DNA of 30,563 nt. It comes from CAZSIA01 sp045126355 (GTDB taxonomy: Bacteria; Bacillota_I; Bacilli_A; Acholeplasmatales; Anaeroplasmataceae). A program made the translations under genes and the position numbers. The stretch lies in NCBI GenBank assembly GCA_045126355.1, contig JBGVOE010000101.1:1-30563 (forward strand). The letters are read 5' to 3'. Each line of letters starts with the position of its first letter. Position 1 is the stretch's first letter. Of this stretch, positions 7,311 to 14,594 are shown one piece after another. The notes beneath the pieces were generated by a model. That model did no database searches. It had not been told where the DNA came from and saw nothing but the letters and a program-made list of their open reading frames with translations.

Positions 7311-8159
7311 TTATTCAGCTGGTTTAGCTTCTGTAGCTTTTGGAGCTGGTTTTTTGTTGAATGGTTTTTTAGGACCGTTTGGTTTTTTATTGTTTGGTCT
7401 TTTTTCTTCTTTAGCTTCTTCAGTTTTGTTCATTTCTTCATCGATGTTGATAACTTCGTCATCAAATCTTTCAACTGTTCCACCTTGAGCTTCGATGATT
7501 GCATTAGTCATAACATGAGCAACTAATTTAACGGCACGGATTGCATCATCATTTGCTGGGATAACATAATCAACGTCATCTGGATCACAGTTTGTATCAA
7601 CGATACCAAATACTGGGATGTTTAATTTTCTTGCTTCTAAAATAGCATTGTGTTCTTTACGTGGGTCAACGATGAATAAAGCGTCTGGAACTTTAGTCAT
7701 TTCTTTAATTCCACCTAAGTTCTTTTCTAATTTTTCTCTTTCATGTTTTAATTGAGCAACTTCTTTTTTAGGTAATAAGTTAAATGTTCCATCTTCTTCC
7801 ATTTTGTATAAATCTTTTAATCTTTTGATTCTACGACGGATAGTTTTGAAGTTAGTTAATGTACCACCTAACCATCTTTGGTCTACATAGAAGTGACCGC
7901 AACGTGTTGCTTCTTCTTTAACAGCTTCTTGAGCTTGTTTTTTAGTACCTACGAATAGTACTTTTCCTCCGTTAGCAACGATACCATTTAATACTTGATA
8001 AGCTTTTTCGATTTCGTTTGCTGTTTTTTGTAAGTCAATGATATAAATACCATTTCTTGCAGTATAGATGTAACGAGCCATTTTTGGGTTCCATCTACGA
8101 GTGGCATGACCGAAGTGTACGCCACTTTCTAATAGTTCTTTCATTGAAACTACTGACAT
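7311..8159 (-). CDS. rpsB: 30S ribosomal protein S2
   Basis: Small-subunit ribosomal protein. Typical segments are MKELLESGVHFGHATRRWNP, GIYIIDLQKT, VLFVGTKKQA, VDQRWLGGTLTNFKTI, PDALFIVDP and IPVFGIVDTNCDPDDVDYVIPANDDAIRA. The core ends near residue 240 and is followed by a low-complexity tail of about 40 residues, rich in Lys, Pro, Asn and Glu, which is not part of the conserved fold. Such tails occur in some Bacillota and Mollicutes S2 proteins. GGAGG is placed 9 nt before the start. The gene has a long structured leader and its own promoter and leads the rpsB-tsf transcript. Confidence 0.98.
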   Translation of the reverse strand: MSVVSMKELLESGVHFGHATRRWNPKMARYIYTARNGIYIIDLQKTANEIEKAYQVLNGIVANGGKVLFVGTKKQAQEAVKEEATRCGHFYVDQRWLGGTLTNFKTIRRRIKRLKDLYKMEEDGTFNLLPKKEVAQLKHEREKLEKNLGGIKEMTKVPDALFIVDPRKEHNAILEARKLNIPVFGIVDTNCDPDDVDYVIPANDDAIRAVKLVAHVMTNAIIEAQGGTVERFDDEVINIDEEMNKTEEAKEEKRPNNKKPNGPKKPFNKKPAPKATEAKPAE

Positions 8160-8274
8160 AATTCTTTTCCTCCATATTTTCTTATTGTTTTAGCCTCCGC
8201 CTAAATCATTACCTTCCTCCACGATTGTCAGACGCACCGACGGAAGATTCATTAAGCGTGTGTATTTTCGTGCC
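8160..8274 (-). ncRNA. structured 5' leader of rpsB, possible S2 autoregulatory RNA
   Basis: This is the roughly 115-nt leader between the rpsB promoter and the ATG. It is markedly richer in G+C than the surrounding sequence. By eye, on the minus strand, CACGA near the 5' end can pair with TCGTG downstream, enclosing ATCTTCC with GGAAGGT (one wobble), which in turn encloses a small GTC/GAC hairpin. A separate TTTAG/CTAAA stem holds a GGAGG in its loop. It also contains a 20-codon open frame (8190-8252) that I do not regard as a gene. By analogy with other r-protein leaders it could let S2 repress its own mRNA. I do not recognise a named Rfam family. Confidence 0.45.
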
Positions 8275-8280
8275 TGAAAT

Positions 8281-8309
8281 ATTGTATCATAACTAAATAG
8301 GAAAAACAA
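8281..8309 (-). promoter_or_regulatory. rpsB-tsf promoter
   Basis: On the minus strand -35 TTGTTT (8309-8304), a 17-bp spacer and -10 TACAAT (8286-8281), with TGA just before the -10 (extended -10). The predicted start near 8274 fits the beginning of the GC-rich leader. Confidence 0.65.
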
Positions 8310-8432
8310 CAACTTTTTTCAATAATATATAAAATTATAAAATAATTTAATATGTTTTTCTCATTAACAACACAAATTTTAACGTATCATTTTATATTTA
8401 TTGGTAAAAATAGTTGTAAAGGAGATAAATTT

Positions 8433-8894
8433 ATGATTAATTTAACAGAAAAAGAAAGATTTATAATTGAAGATTTAAAATCACAAGAAAAATTATGTAT
8501 TCAAAAATATGAGTTTTATGAGGAAATGGCTTATGACCCTGAGTTAGTTTCTTTATTTACTAAAATTAAAGAGTCTGAACAAAAACATTTACAAAGTCTA
8601 AACGATGTATTAAATGGAACTGTAGCTGAAGTAGATACTAACGATAATAGTGGCCAAATGTATTCACCAAAAGCTTCTTATCATCAAAATGGAAACAAAA
8701 TGGAAAAAGAACATGATAGTTTCTTATGTACAGACGCTATCACAATGGAAAAATATGTATCAAGTGCGTATAACTTTGACCTATTTCAATTCGGTAATTC
8801 CAAACTAAGAAAATTACTAAACGATATAGAAACAGAAGAACAAAATCACGCAGAAATGTTATATAAATATAAAAAAGCCAATATGATGGCTTAA
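8433..8894 (+). CDS. CotF-like spore coat / ferritin-like protein
   Basis: A 153-aa protein of two helical halves. Each half ends in a Glu-rich ExxH-type helix (SEQKHL near residue 51 and EEQNHAEML near 139), as in the ferritin-like fold of Coat F domain proteins. The second half, CTDAITMEKYVSSAYN, closely resembles the Coat F repeat of clostridial and bacillar CotF. Bacillus CotF is a spore coat protein; in other species the function is unknown, and a small ferritin-like protein unrelated to spores is possible. The start is set by AAAGGAG 8 nt upstream of ATG 8433; the longer open frame back to 8352 has no ribosome site. It is divergent from rpsB and monocistronic, with its own terminator. 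Confidence 0.75.
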   Translation: MINLTEKERFIIEDLKSQEKLCIQKYEFYEEMAYDPELVSLFTKIKESEQKHLQSLNDVLNGTVAEVDTNDNSGQMYSPKASYHQNGNKMEKEHDSFLCTDAITMEKYVSSAYNFDLFQFGNSKLRKLLNDIETEEQNHAEMLYKYKKANMMA

Positions 8895-8903
8895 TGTAGT
8901 ATT

Positions 8904-8937
8904 AAAGGGGACTTTAAAATCCCCTTTTTATTTTTTT
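8904..8937 (+). terminator. terminator after CotF-like gene
   Basis: The 8-bp stem AAAGGGGA/TCCCCTTT (8904-8911 with 8920-8927) is followed by a long T-rich run to 8937. The tail overlaps the last codons of the convergent acyltransferase gene. Confidence 0.85.
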
Positions 8938-10172
8938 GTATGTAAATCATATAAGGCTTCAACAGCAAAATGAATCTTTGTTACTACCTCATTTTTAGTT
9001 TGAGGGAAAATAAACCAAGTATCATGAATTGTGTTGATATCAAGTGCTTGACCGCGTTTTTTAGTTCCTCGTTTTTTATAGTCATAGTCAATATGAATTG
9101 ATGGAGTATTTTCAGGATTGCTATCGAAATTAAATTCTTCACCATTATCTAAAATTCCATGTAAATGTAAGCCATTCATATCATGAACAAATCTAATATT
9201 ACCAATTGGATTATAACCAACTTGATAATTATCTAAATGTTCAATTCTAACTACATCTTCAAAATAATAAGAACCAGCTAATACTTCTTTCTTAACTTCT
9301 TCTCTTTCCCATCTATACCAATCAGGTGCATGAGTAAATTTACCTTCACCACTTTGACAAATCAACTGTCCATATTCATTCATTTCATAAGTCGCACAAC
9401 ATTCAGCACAATATAATTTACTTCCTTCACTACGCATCGCATAATCTTTATTACAATGTGGACATTTGTATAATACTTTATGAATGTTATGTGCTCTATG
9501 TTTAGATTTAATCTTGATCTTATTATCTAATTGCCACTTATAATCATCATAAACAAATGCTTCTTCAATTCTAGTTTGAATTTCTTCAGCACTTAATGTT
9601 TCCACTTCTTCTTGTGTAGCTACACATTTAAAGATAACCTCATGTGGATTATTCATCTTATATTTTTTTCTCCATTGTGGTTGATGAATAAAATTACCAT
9701 TTGTAATTAAAACAACAGCTGGCACTTTAGCCGCTTTAACTAATTTACCTAATGTGTTATCAATTCGTTCATTAATTCCAATTAAAGAATAACGCGCTTC
9801 TGGATAAACAGTTACTGAATTCTTAAGTCTTTTAGTAATTCTTAACACATTTTTTACAACTGTAATATCTTGCGTAAATTTACGTTTAGGAAAACATCCA
9901 GCTCCATAAAATAACCATTCACGTCCAACAAACTCTTCATTTGATGCGATATAGTTTGTGTGATGTGGAAAAGTAATAGATGCATTCATTGGAAAATCAA
10001 GAAATGAAGCGTGTGATGCAAAAATAATATAAGGCCATTTTAAATTTTCGCAATTAATTTTCTTAACCTTAATTTTTCTAAACATTGTAAAAAATAATGA
10101 ACCAACAATAATTACAGGACGTAAATACCAAAGTGGTTTCTTTATTTTTCTTATTTTAATTGGCTTAGCCAT
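8928..10172 (-). CDS. PlsC-like acyltransferase with C-terminal zinc ribbon
   Basis: The N-terminal half (about 1-230) looks like a lysophospholipid/1-acylglycerol-3-phosphate acyltransferase. It has a hydrophobic segment near residue 20-35, SHASFLDF carrying the catalytic HX4D, and VYPEARYS at the place of the FPEG(T/S)R substrate motif, with Ala in place of Gly. From about 235 a four-cysteine zinc ribbon follows (CPHC ... CAEC), then a beta-rich C-terminal region of about 150 residues that I do not recognise. I infer membrane phospholipid or lipid acylation, substrate unknown. The start is ATG 10172 with GAGGTG 6 nt upstream; the in-frame GTG at 10181 is within that ribosome site. It stands alone, convergent with the CotF-like gene. 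Confidence 0.8.
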   Translation of the reverse strand: MAKPIKIRKIKKPLWYLRPVIIVGSLFFTMFRKIKVKKINCENLKWPYIIFASHASFLDFPMNASITFPHHTNYIASNEEFVGREWLFYGAGCFPKRKFTQDITVVKNVLRITKRLKNSVTVYPEARYSLIGINERIDNTLGKLVKAAKVPAVVLITNGNFIHQPQWRKKYKMNNPHEVIFKCVATQEEVETLSAEEIQTRIEEAFVYDDYKWQLDNKIKIKSKHRAHNIHKVLYKCPHCNKDYAMRSEGSKLYCAECCATYEMNEYGQLICQSGEGKFTHAPDWYRWEREEVKKEVLAGSYYFEDVVRIEHLDNYQVGYNPIGNIRFVHDMNGLHLHGILDNGEEFNFDSNPENTPSIHIDYDYKKRGTKKRGQALDINTIHDTWFIFPQTKNEVVTKIHFAVEALYDLHTKK

Positions 10173-10248
10173 CAATAACACCTCATTTGATTTTTAAAGT
10201 AAATAATTTTAACACATTTTAACCTGTGTAAAAAAGTATACTATATAA

Positions 10249-10752
10249 TTAATATTTTTTCAATTCATATAATATTCTTAATTCTCTTTCTAAAACACCT
10301 TTATAGTCAGTTTCTTTTAAAGCTAGCATTCTTTCATTATCTAATTTAATAGCTTCATCAATATCCATCCATAACGCACTATAACCATATTCTATTTCAT
10401 AACTTTCTAATTTTGGTTCACAGTAGCTAGCTACATCACATAAATAAAAGAAAGATTCATGTATTAAATAACTATCATTATCAACTTCTCTTTTTTCAAC
10501 AATTTTATAAAACGGTCTAATATTTTTAATGATTACACCAGCTTCTTCAATACACTCTCTTTTTAAAGCTAAGATAGGATCTTCTCCTTCTTCAACTCCT
10601 CCACCAGGAAATGTATAGTCATTATAGTAAGCACAGTGAATCATATAAAGTTTATTTCCATCTTTAATAATACCTCTAGCCGCTTTTCTATTCTTTTTGA
10701 TAGTTTGTCCACTTAATGTTTTAGAAACAATCATTTCTCCTAATTGTATCAT
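10249..10752 (-). CDS. Nudix hydrolase
   Basis: A 167-aa Nudix-fold pyrophosphohydrolase, acting on a nucleoside diphosphate linked to some moiety; the substrate cannot be read from the sequence. The complete Nudix box GX5EX7REUXEEXGU is present at residues 51-73 (GGVEEGE...RECIEEAGV), preceded by the typical FPGG. ATG 10752 has AAAGGGG about 9 nt upstream and is preferred to the in-frame TTG at 10761, which abuts that site. It has its own extended -10 promoter just downstream of the Na/Pi gene terminator. Confidence 0.9.
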   Translation of the reverse strand: MIQLGEMIVSKTLSGQTIKKNRKAARGIIKDGNKLYMIHCAYYNDYTFPGGGVEEGEDPILALKRECIEEAGVIIKNIRPFYKIVEKREVDNDSYLIHESFFYLCDVASYCEPKLESYEIEYGYSALWMDIDEAIKLDNERMLALKETDYKGVLERELRILYELKKY

Positions 10753-10781
10753 AATAACCAACCCCTTTATAACTACTCCCT

Positions 10782-10790
10782 ATTATACCA
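10782..10790 (-). promoter_or_regulatory. extended -10 promoter of Nudix gene
   Basis: On the minus strand TGGTATAAT (10790-10782... -10 at 10787-10782) lies 30 bp before the start codon and immediately after the terminator of the upstream gene. No clear -35 is seen. Confidence 0.6.
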
Positions 10791-10792
10791 CA

Positions 10793-10829
10793 AACAAAAA
10801 TAAAAACTGATAGAATTAATCCATCAGTT
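10793..10829 (-). terminator. terminator after Na/Pi cotransporter
   Basis: The 7-bp stem AACTGAT/ATCAGTT (10805-10811 with 10823-10829) has an 11-nt loop. On the minus strand it is followed by TTTTTATTTTTG. Confidence 0.75.
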
Positions 10830-10838
10830 ATTATAAAT

Positions 10839-12515
10839 CTAATTATTTCCAACTATACTATGAGCGATAACGTGTAAGTGGTCACCGGCTCTTTCAAGGT
10901 TAGAAACTAAGTTAATGAATATACTACTACTTGATAATGAGCATTCACCTTTTTCTAATCTTACAATATGATCTTTAATTAATTTAGAACGCATCGCATC
11001 CATTTCATCTTCTAATTTGTCAATTTCATCTAATAAGTTGTATTCTTTTTCTAATAAAACACGTTCAATTAAAGAATATTGAGTGTTGATTTTTTCCTTA
11101 AATAAAGTGATTTTTTCAAATACACCTTGTGAGAATACTAATTGATCTTCAACTAAATGTCTTGTGTATTTAGTCATGTTATCAGCAATCTCAACACTAC
11201 GGTATAAGTCGTTTACACTATTATGTAAAATCGCTAAGAATTCTTCATCTTTATTAGTTCCTAAATGAGTACTAATCTTAACTAAATAAGCAACAATCTT
11301 TTCATTAATCTTATCAATTAATTTAATCTTTTCATGTATTTCAGGAGTTTTACCCATATCATGAGCGATAAATGCATCAATACTTTCATTTAATGTTTCA
11401 ATAGAAAGTCTTCCCATTCTCGCTACTTCTTTAGTAACTTGAGTTAAAGCTACCGCAGGTGTAGATAAGAAACGTTCGTCGATAAATGTTGTATGGCTTT
11501 CTTCTTTCTTATCAGGAATTAATTTAGTAGCAATAAATACAAATACATTAATAAATGGACAGAATAATAATGTGAATAACACGTTAAAGAAAGTATGGAA
11601 CATCGCAATTTGTGTACCAGGAGCACCTGGGAACCAAGCTAAGAATGTATCTTCCATAAATGATGGCCATAATAATAATACAATAAAGAAAATCACAGAA
11701 CCAAATGTATTAAACATCAAGTGAATAAGTGATGCTCTTTTACCATTTGTTGAAGCACCAAAACTAGAAAGTAATGCTGTTACACAAGAACCAATATTAG
11801 TACCTAAAACAACATATAAAATATCATTTGGACCTCTACCTATTGTTAATCCAGCAGTTACCATTGCAATTAAAATAGTAGTTAGGGCACTAGAAGATTG
11901 AAGTAGAGCTGTTAATCCAATACCAATAAATAATAATAAGAATGGATTATTAACATTAGTTAGTAATGAAGTAAAAGCATCAGAACTACTGAATACTTCC
12001 ATAGATGTTTTCATAAAGTCTAAAGATAAGAACACTAATCCTAAACCTGCCAAAGCCAAACCAATTGTTTTTGGTTTTTCTTTTTTACATAACATGTTCA
12101 TAAACGCACCTATAAATGCTAATAGAGTAGCGTATAAAGCAATATCAAATGTACCTAATGAAGCGATTTGGGCTGTAACTGTTGTACCAATATTAGCACC
12201 CATAATCATCGCAGTTGCTTGGAACAAGCTCATTAAACCAGCATTAACAAAACCGACAATCATAATTGTTGATGCACCAGATGATTGAATGATTGCTGTA
12301 ACAGCGGCACCAATCCCAATACCTACCCAACGGTTTTTACTAGTTTTGTTAAACAATTTCTTCAAACTAGCGTTCGCTAATTTTTCAATATTGTCACTTA
12401 GTAGTTTAAAACCAATTAATAATGCACCAAGTCCTGCTAATAAGCCAATGACTGCGCCAACATAATCTGGTTCTTCTACTGAAGCACTTAGTATTGTTGT
12501 AAAAATATCTAACAT
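10839..12515 (-). CDS. Na/Pi cotransporter family protein with PhoU-like domain
   Basis: A 558-aa membrane protein of the NptA/YjbB type, expected to move phosphate with sodium (direction is not evident; YjbB of E. coli exports). The membrane half (about 1-335) holds two inverted repeats, each with the substrate-site motif: QSSGAST near 80 and QSSSALT near 205, with GANIGTT and GTNIGS nearby. From about 350 a helical C-terminal domain resembles PhoU (paired helical bundles, ending NLERAGDHLHVIAHSI), suggesting coupling to cellular phosphate state. I chose ATG 12515 because GGAGG lies just upstream; the longer frame to 12554 would place that site inside the coding region. It is monocistronic with its own promoter and terminator. 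Confidence 0.9.
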   Translation of the reverse strand: MLDIFTTILSASVEEPDYVGAVIGLLAGLGALLIGFKLLSDNIEKLANASLKKLFNKTSKNRWVGIGIGAAVTAIIQSSGASTIMIVGFVNAGLMSLFQATAMIMGANIGTTVTAQIASLGTFDIALYATLLAFIGAFMNMLCKKEKPKTIGLALAGLGLVFLSLDFMKTSMEVFSSSDAFTSLLTNVNNPFLLLFIGIGLTALLQSSSALTTILIAMVTAGLTIGRGPNDILYVVLGTNIGSCVTALLSSFGASTNGKRASLIHLMFNTFGSVIFFIVLLLWPSFMEDTFLAWFPGAPGTQIAMFHTFFNVLFTLLFCPFINVFVFIATKLIPDKKEESHTTFIDERFLSTPAVALTQVTKEVARMGRLSIETLNESIDAFIAHDMGKTPEIHEKIKLIDKINEKIVAYLVKISTHLGTNKDEEFLAILHNSVNDLYRSVEIADNMTKYTRHLVEDQLVFSQGVFEKITLFKEKINTQYSLIERVLLEKEYNLLDEIDKLEDEMDAMRSKLIKDHIVRLEKGECSLSSSSIFINLVSNLERAGDHLHVIAHSIVGNN

Positions 12516-12559
12516 ACATGTCCTCCATAATTTTACAAATAATTTAATTTTCAATAAAA

Positions 12560-12588
12560 ATTATACACAATAAAATTAGCAATTTCCA
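12560..12588 (-). promoter_or_regulatory. promoter of Na/Pi cotransporter gene
   Basis: On the minus strand -35 TGGAAA (12588-12583), a 17-bp spacer and -10 TATAAT (12565-12560), 45 bp before the start codon. No Pho box recognisable by eye. Confidence 0.6.
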
Positions 12589-12629
12589 TAAAATATTAAT
12601 ATGAAACCACTTAATAACAAAAAATTTAC

Positions 12630-12663
12630 ATAAAAAATAAAAGTATGGTATAAAAACCATACT
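12630..12663 (-). terminator. terminator after MarR-ABC operon
   Basis: The 7-bp stem AGTATGG/CCATACT (12642-12648 with 12657-12663) has an 8-nt A/T loop. On the minus strand it is followed by TTTATTTTTTATG. It lies 15 bp past the stop of the second ABC gene. Confidence 0.75.
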
Positions 12664-12677
12664 AATATCATTTATTT

Positions 12678-14594
12678 TTATTCTAATTCAAAAGCCCCTG
12701 TATAAAGACTATAATATTGACCGCCCTTGGCAATTAAGTCATTATGTGAACCACGTTCAATAATTCTACCATGATCTAATACCATAATAACATCAGAATT
12801 TTGAACAGTTGATAATCTATGTGCGATTACAAATACAGTTCTACCATGCATTAATTGGTCAGTTCCTTTTTGAACTAATAATTCTGTTCTTGTATCAATA
12901 CTACTTGTAGCTTCATCTAAAATCATAACAGGAGCATCAGCTACTGCAGCACGAGCAATAGAAATTAATTGGCGTTGTCCTTGAGAAAGGTTAGCTCCAT
13001 CAGATTCTAACATAGTATCAAATCCATTAGGAAGTCTCATAATGAAATCATATGCATTAGCAATATGAGCAGCCTTAATAATTTCTTCATCAGTTGCGTC
13101 TAATTTACCATAACGAATGTTATCTCTAACTGTACCTGTAAATAGATTTGTATCTTGTAAAACAATACCTAATGATCTTCTTAAATCAGGTTTTTTAATT
13201 TTATTAATATTAATACCATCATATCGAATTTTACCATCAGCAATATCATAGAAGCGGTTAATTAAGTTCGTAATTGTAGTCTTACCAGCACCAGTAGCAC
13301 CTACAAAGGCAACTTTTTGACCAGGTTCAGCATATAAAGTTACATCATGTAAAACAATCTTGTCTTCATAATATCCGAAATCAACATCAAACATTCTGAT
13401 TTCACCTTCAAGTAATTTATAAGTAATAGTTCCATCAGCTTTATGTGGATGTTTCCAAGCCCAAATACCAGTTCTTTCTTCTGATTCAACTAATTCGCCA
13501 GCCTCATCATACTTAGCATTAACTAAAGTAACATATCCTTCATCAAATTCACTTTCTTCATCTAATAAGTTATACACACGTTCAGCACCAGCTAATCCCA
13601 TTACAATTGAATTGATTTGCATACTTGCTGAGTTAACATTTTGCGTAAATTGTCTACTCATTTGTAAGAAAGCAACAGCATTACCAATACCTAAAGCAGC
13701 AATTCCAGTTAAAGATAAGTTAGGAGCTTCTGTTAAATACAAGATAGTTCCAACAACAGCTAAAAGTACATACATAATATTTCCGATATTACCTATAATA
13801 GGTCCTAAAATATTACCAAATGAGTTAGCTTTAGTAACATCTTTACGAAGTTGTTCATTAAGTTCATCGAATGCTTGTTTAGTTTCTTCTTCATGACAGA
13901 ATACTTTAACAACTTTAGCCCCATGCATCATTTCTTCAACATAACCTTCTAATTGACCTAAAGTTTTTTGTTGTAACATAAAGTATTTACCTGAATTACC
14001 GCCAACATATTTAGTAGTAACAAACATTAAGATTACACCCAAGAAAACAATTAAAGATAACCAAATACTATAACTAAACATAATCACTACTAAACCGAAA
14101 ATAATCATCGCACTGTGAACTAAGTTAGGTAATGATCCACCAACTAGTTGTCTAATAGCGTCAATATCGTTAGTATAAACACTCATGATATCTCCATGTG
14201 TTCTTCTATCAAAATACTTAATAGGCAATGTTTGCATATGAGCAAATGTCTTCTCACGCATATCATTTAAAAAGTATTGAGTAACTTTAGCCATGATTCT
14301 TGTGTATAGTAATGAAGATGTTATACCAACAGCATATAAAATACCCATTATTGTAATAAGTTCTAACAGTCTTCCACTAACCTCACTAAAAGTTTTAAGT
14401 CCTTTAGTAACTGGTGTAATAACTTCATTAATAATTTTCGGTGTAAATAATGAACCTGTAACATTTGAAATAGATGTAAAGATTAACAAAATAAATACAG
14501 CAATTAATTCTTTTTTATAACGAGCGAAAAGGTCTTTTAATAATCTCTTAGCTACTTTTCCTTCGTTTCCAGATTTTGTCATTCTTCCTCTCAT
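12678..14594 (-). CDS. ABC exporter subunit with intact Walker B glutamate (heterodimer partner B)
   Basis: A 638-aa half transporter: six membrane helices (about 30-330), an insert rich in charged residues and W (350-395), then the nucleotide-binding domain. Walker A is GATGAGKTT (432-440), the signature is the variant LSQGQ, Walker B is MILDEATSSID with the catalytic Glu, and the H-loop His is in VIAHRLSTV. It is a type IV exporter of the BmrD/LmrD/YheH kind, acting on drugs or lipids in the membrane; the cargo is unknown. The ATG overlaps the stop of the upstream ABC gene by one base (TAATG), with AGGTG upstream, so the subunits are made together. The partner has the degenerate ATP site. 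Confidence 0.93.
   Translation of the reverse strand: MRGRMTKSGNEGKVAKRLLKDLFARYKKELIAVFILLIFTSISNVTGSLFTPKIINEVITPVTKGLKTFSEVSGRLLELITIMGILYAVGITSSLLYTRIMAKVTQYFLNDMREKTFAHMQTLPIKYFDRRTHGDIMSVYTNDIDAIRQLVGGSLPNLVHSAMIIFGLVVIMFSYSIWLSLIVFLGVILMFVTTKYVGGNSGKYFMLQQKTLGQLEGYVEEMMHGAKVVKVFCHEEETKQAFDELNEQLRKDVTKANSFGNILGPIIGNIGNIMYVLLAVVGTILYLTEAPNLSLTGIAALGIGNAVAFLQMSRQFTQNVNSASMQINSIVMGLAGAERVYNLLDEESEFDEGYVTLVNAKYDEAGELVESEERTGIWAWKHPHKADGTITYKLLEGEIRMFDVDFGYYEDKIVLHDVTLYAEPGQKVAFVGATGAGKTTITNLINRFYDIADGKIRYDGININKIKKPDLRRSLGIVLQDTNLFTGTVRDNIRYGKLDATDEEIIKAAHIANAYDFIMRLPNGFDTMLESDGANLSQGQRQLISIARAAVADAPVMILDEATSSIDTRTELLVQKGTDQLMHGRTVFVIAHRLSTVQNSDVIMVLDHGRIIERGSHNDLIAKGGQYYSLYTGAFELE

Noticed and set aside
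8352..8432. 27-residue N-terminal extension of the CotF-like protein
   Set aside because: No ribosome site precedes 8352, whereas AAAGGAG is ideally placed for ATG 8433, where the Coat F similarity begins.
13612..13896. 94-aa plus-strand open frame inside the ABC gene
   Set aside because: Antisense shadow of the membrane domain of the exporter; no ribosome site or recognisable domain.
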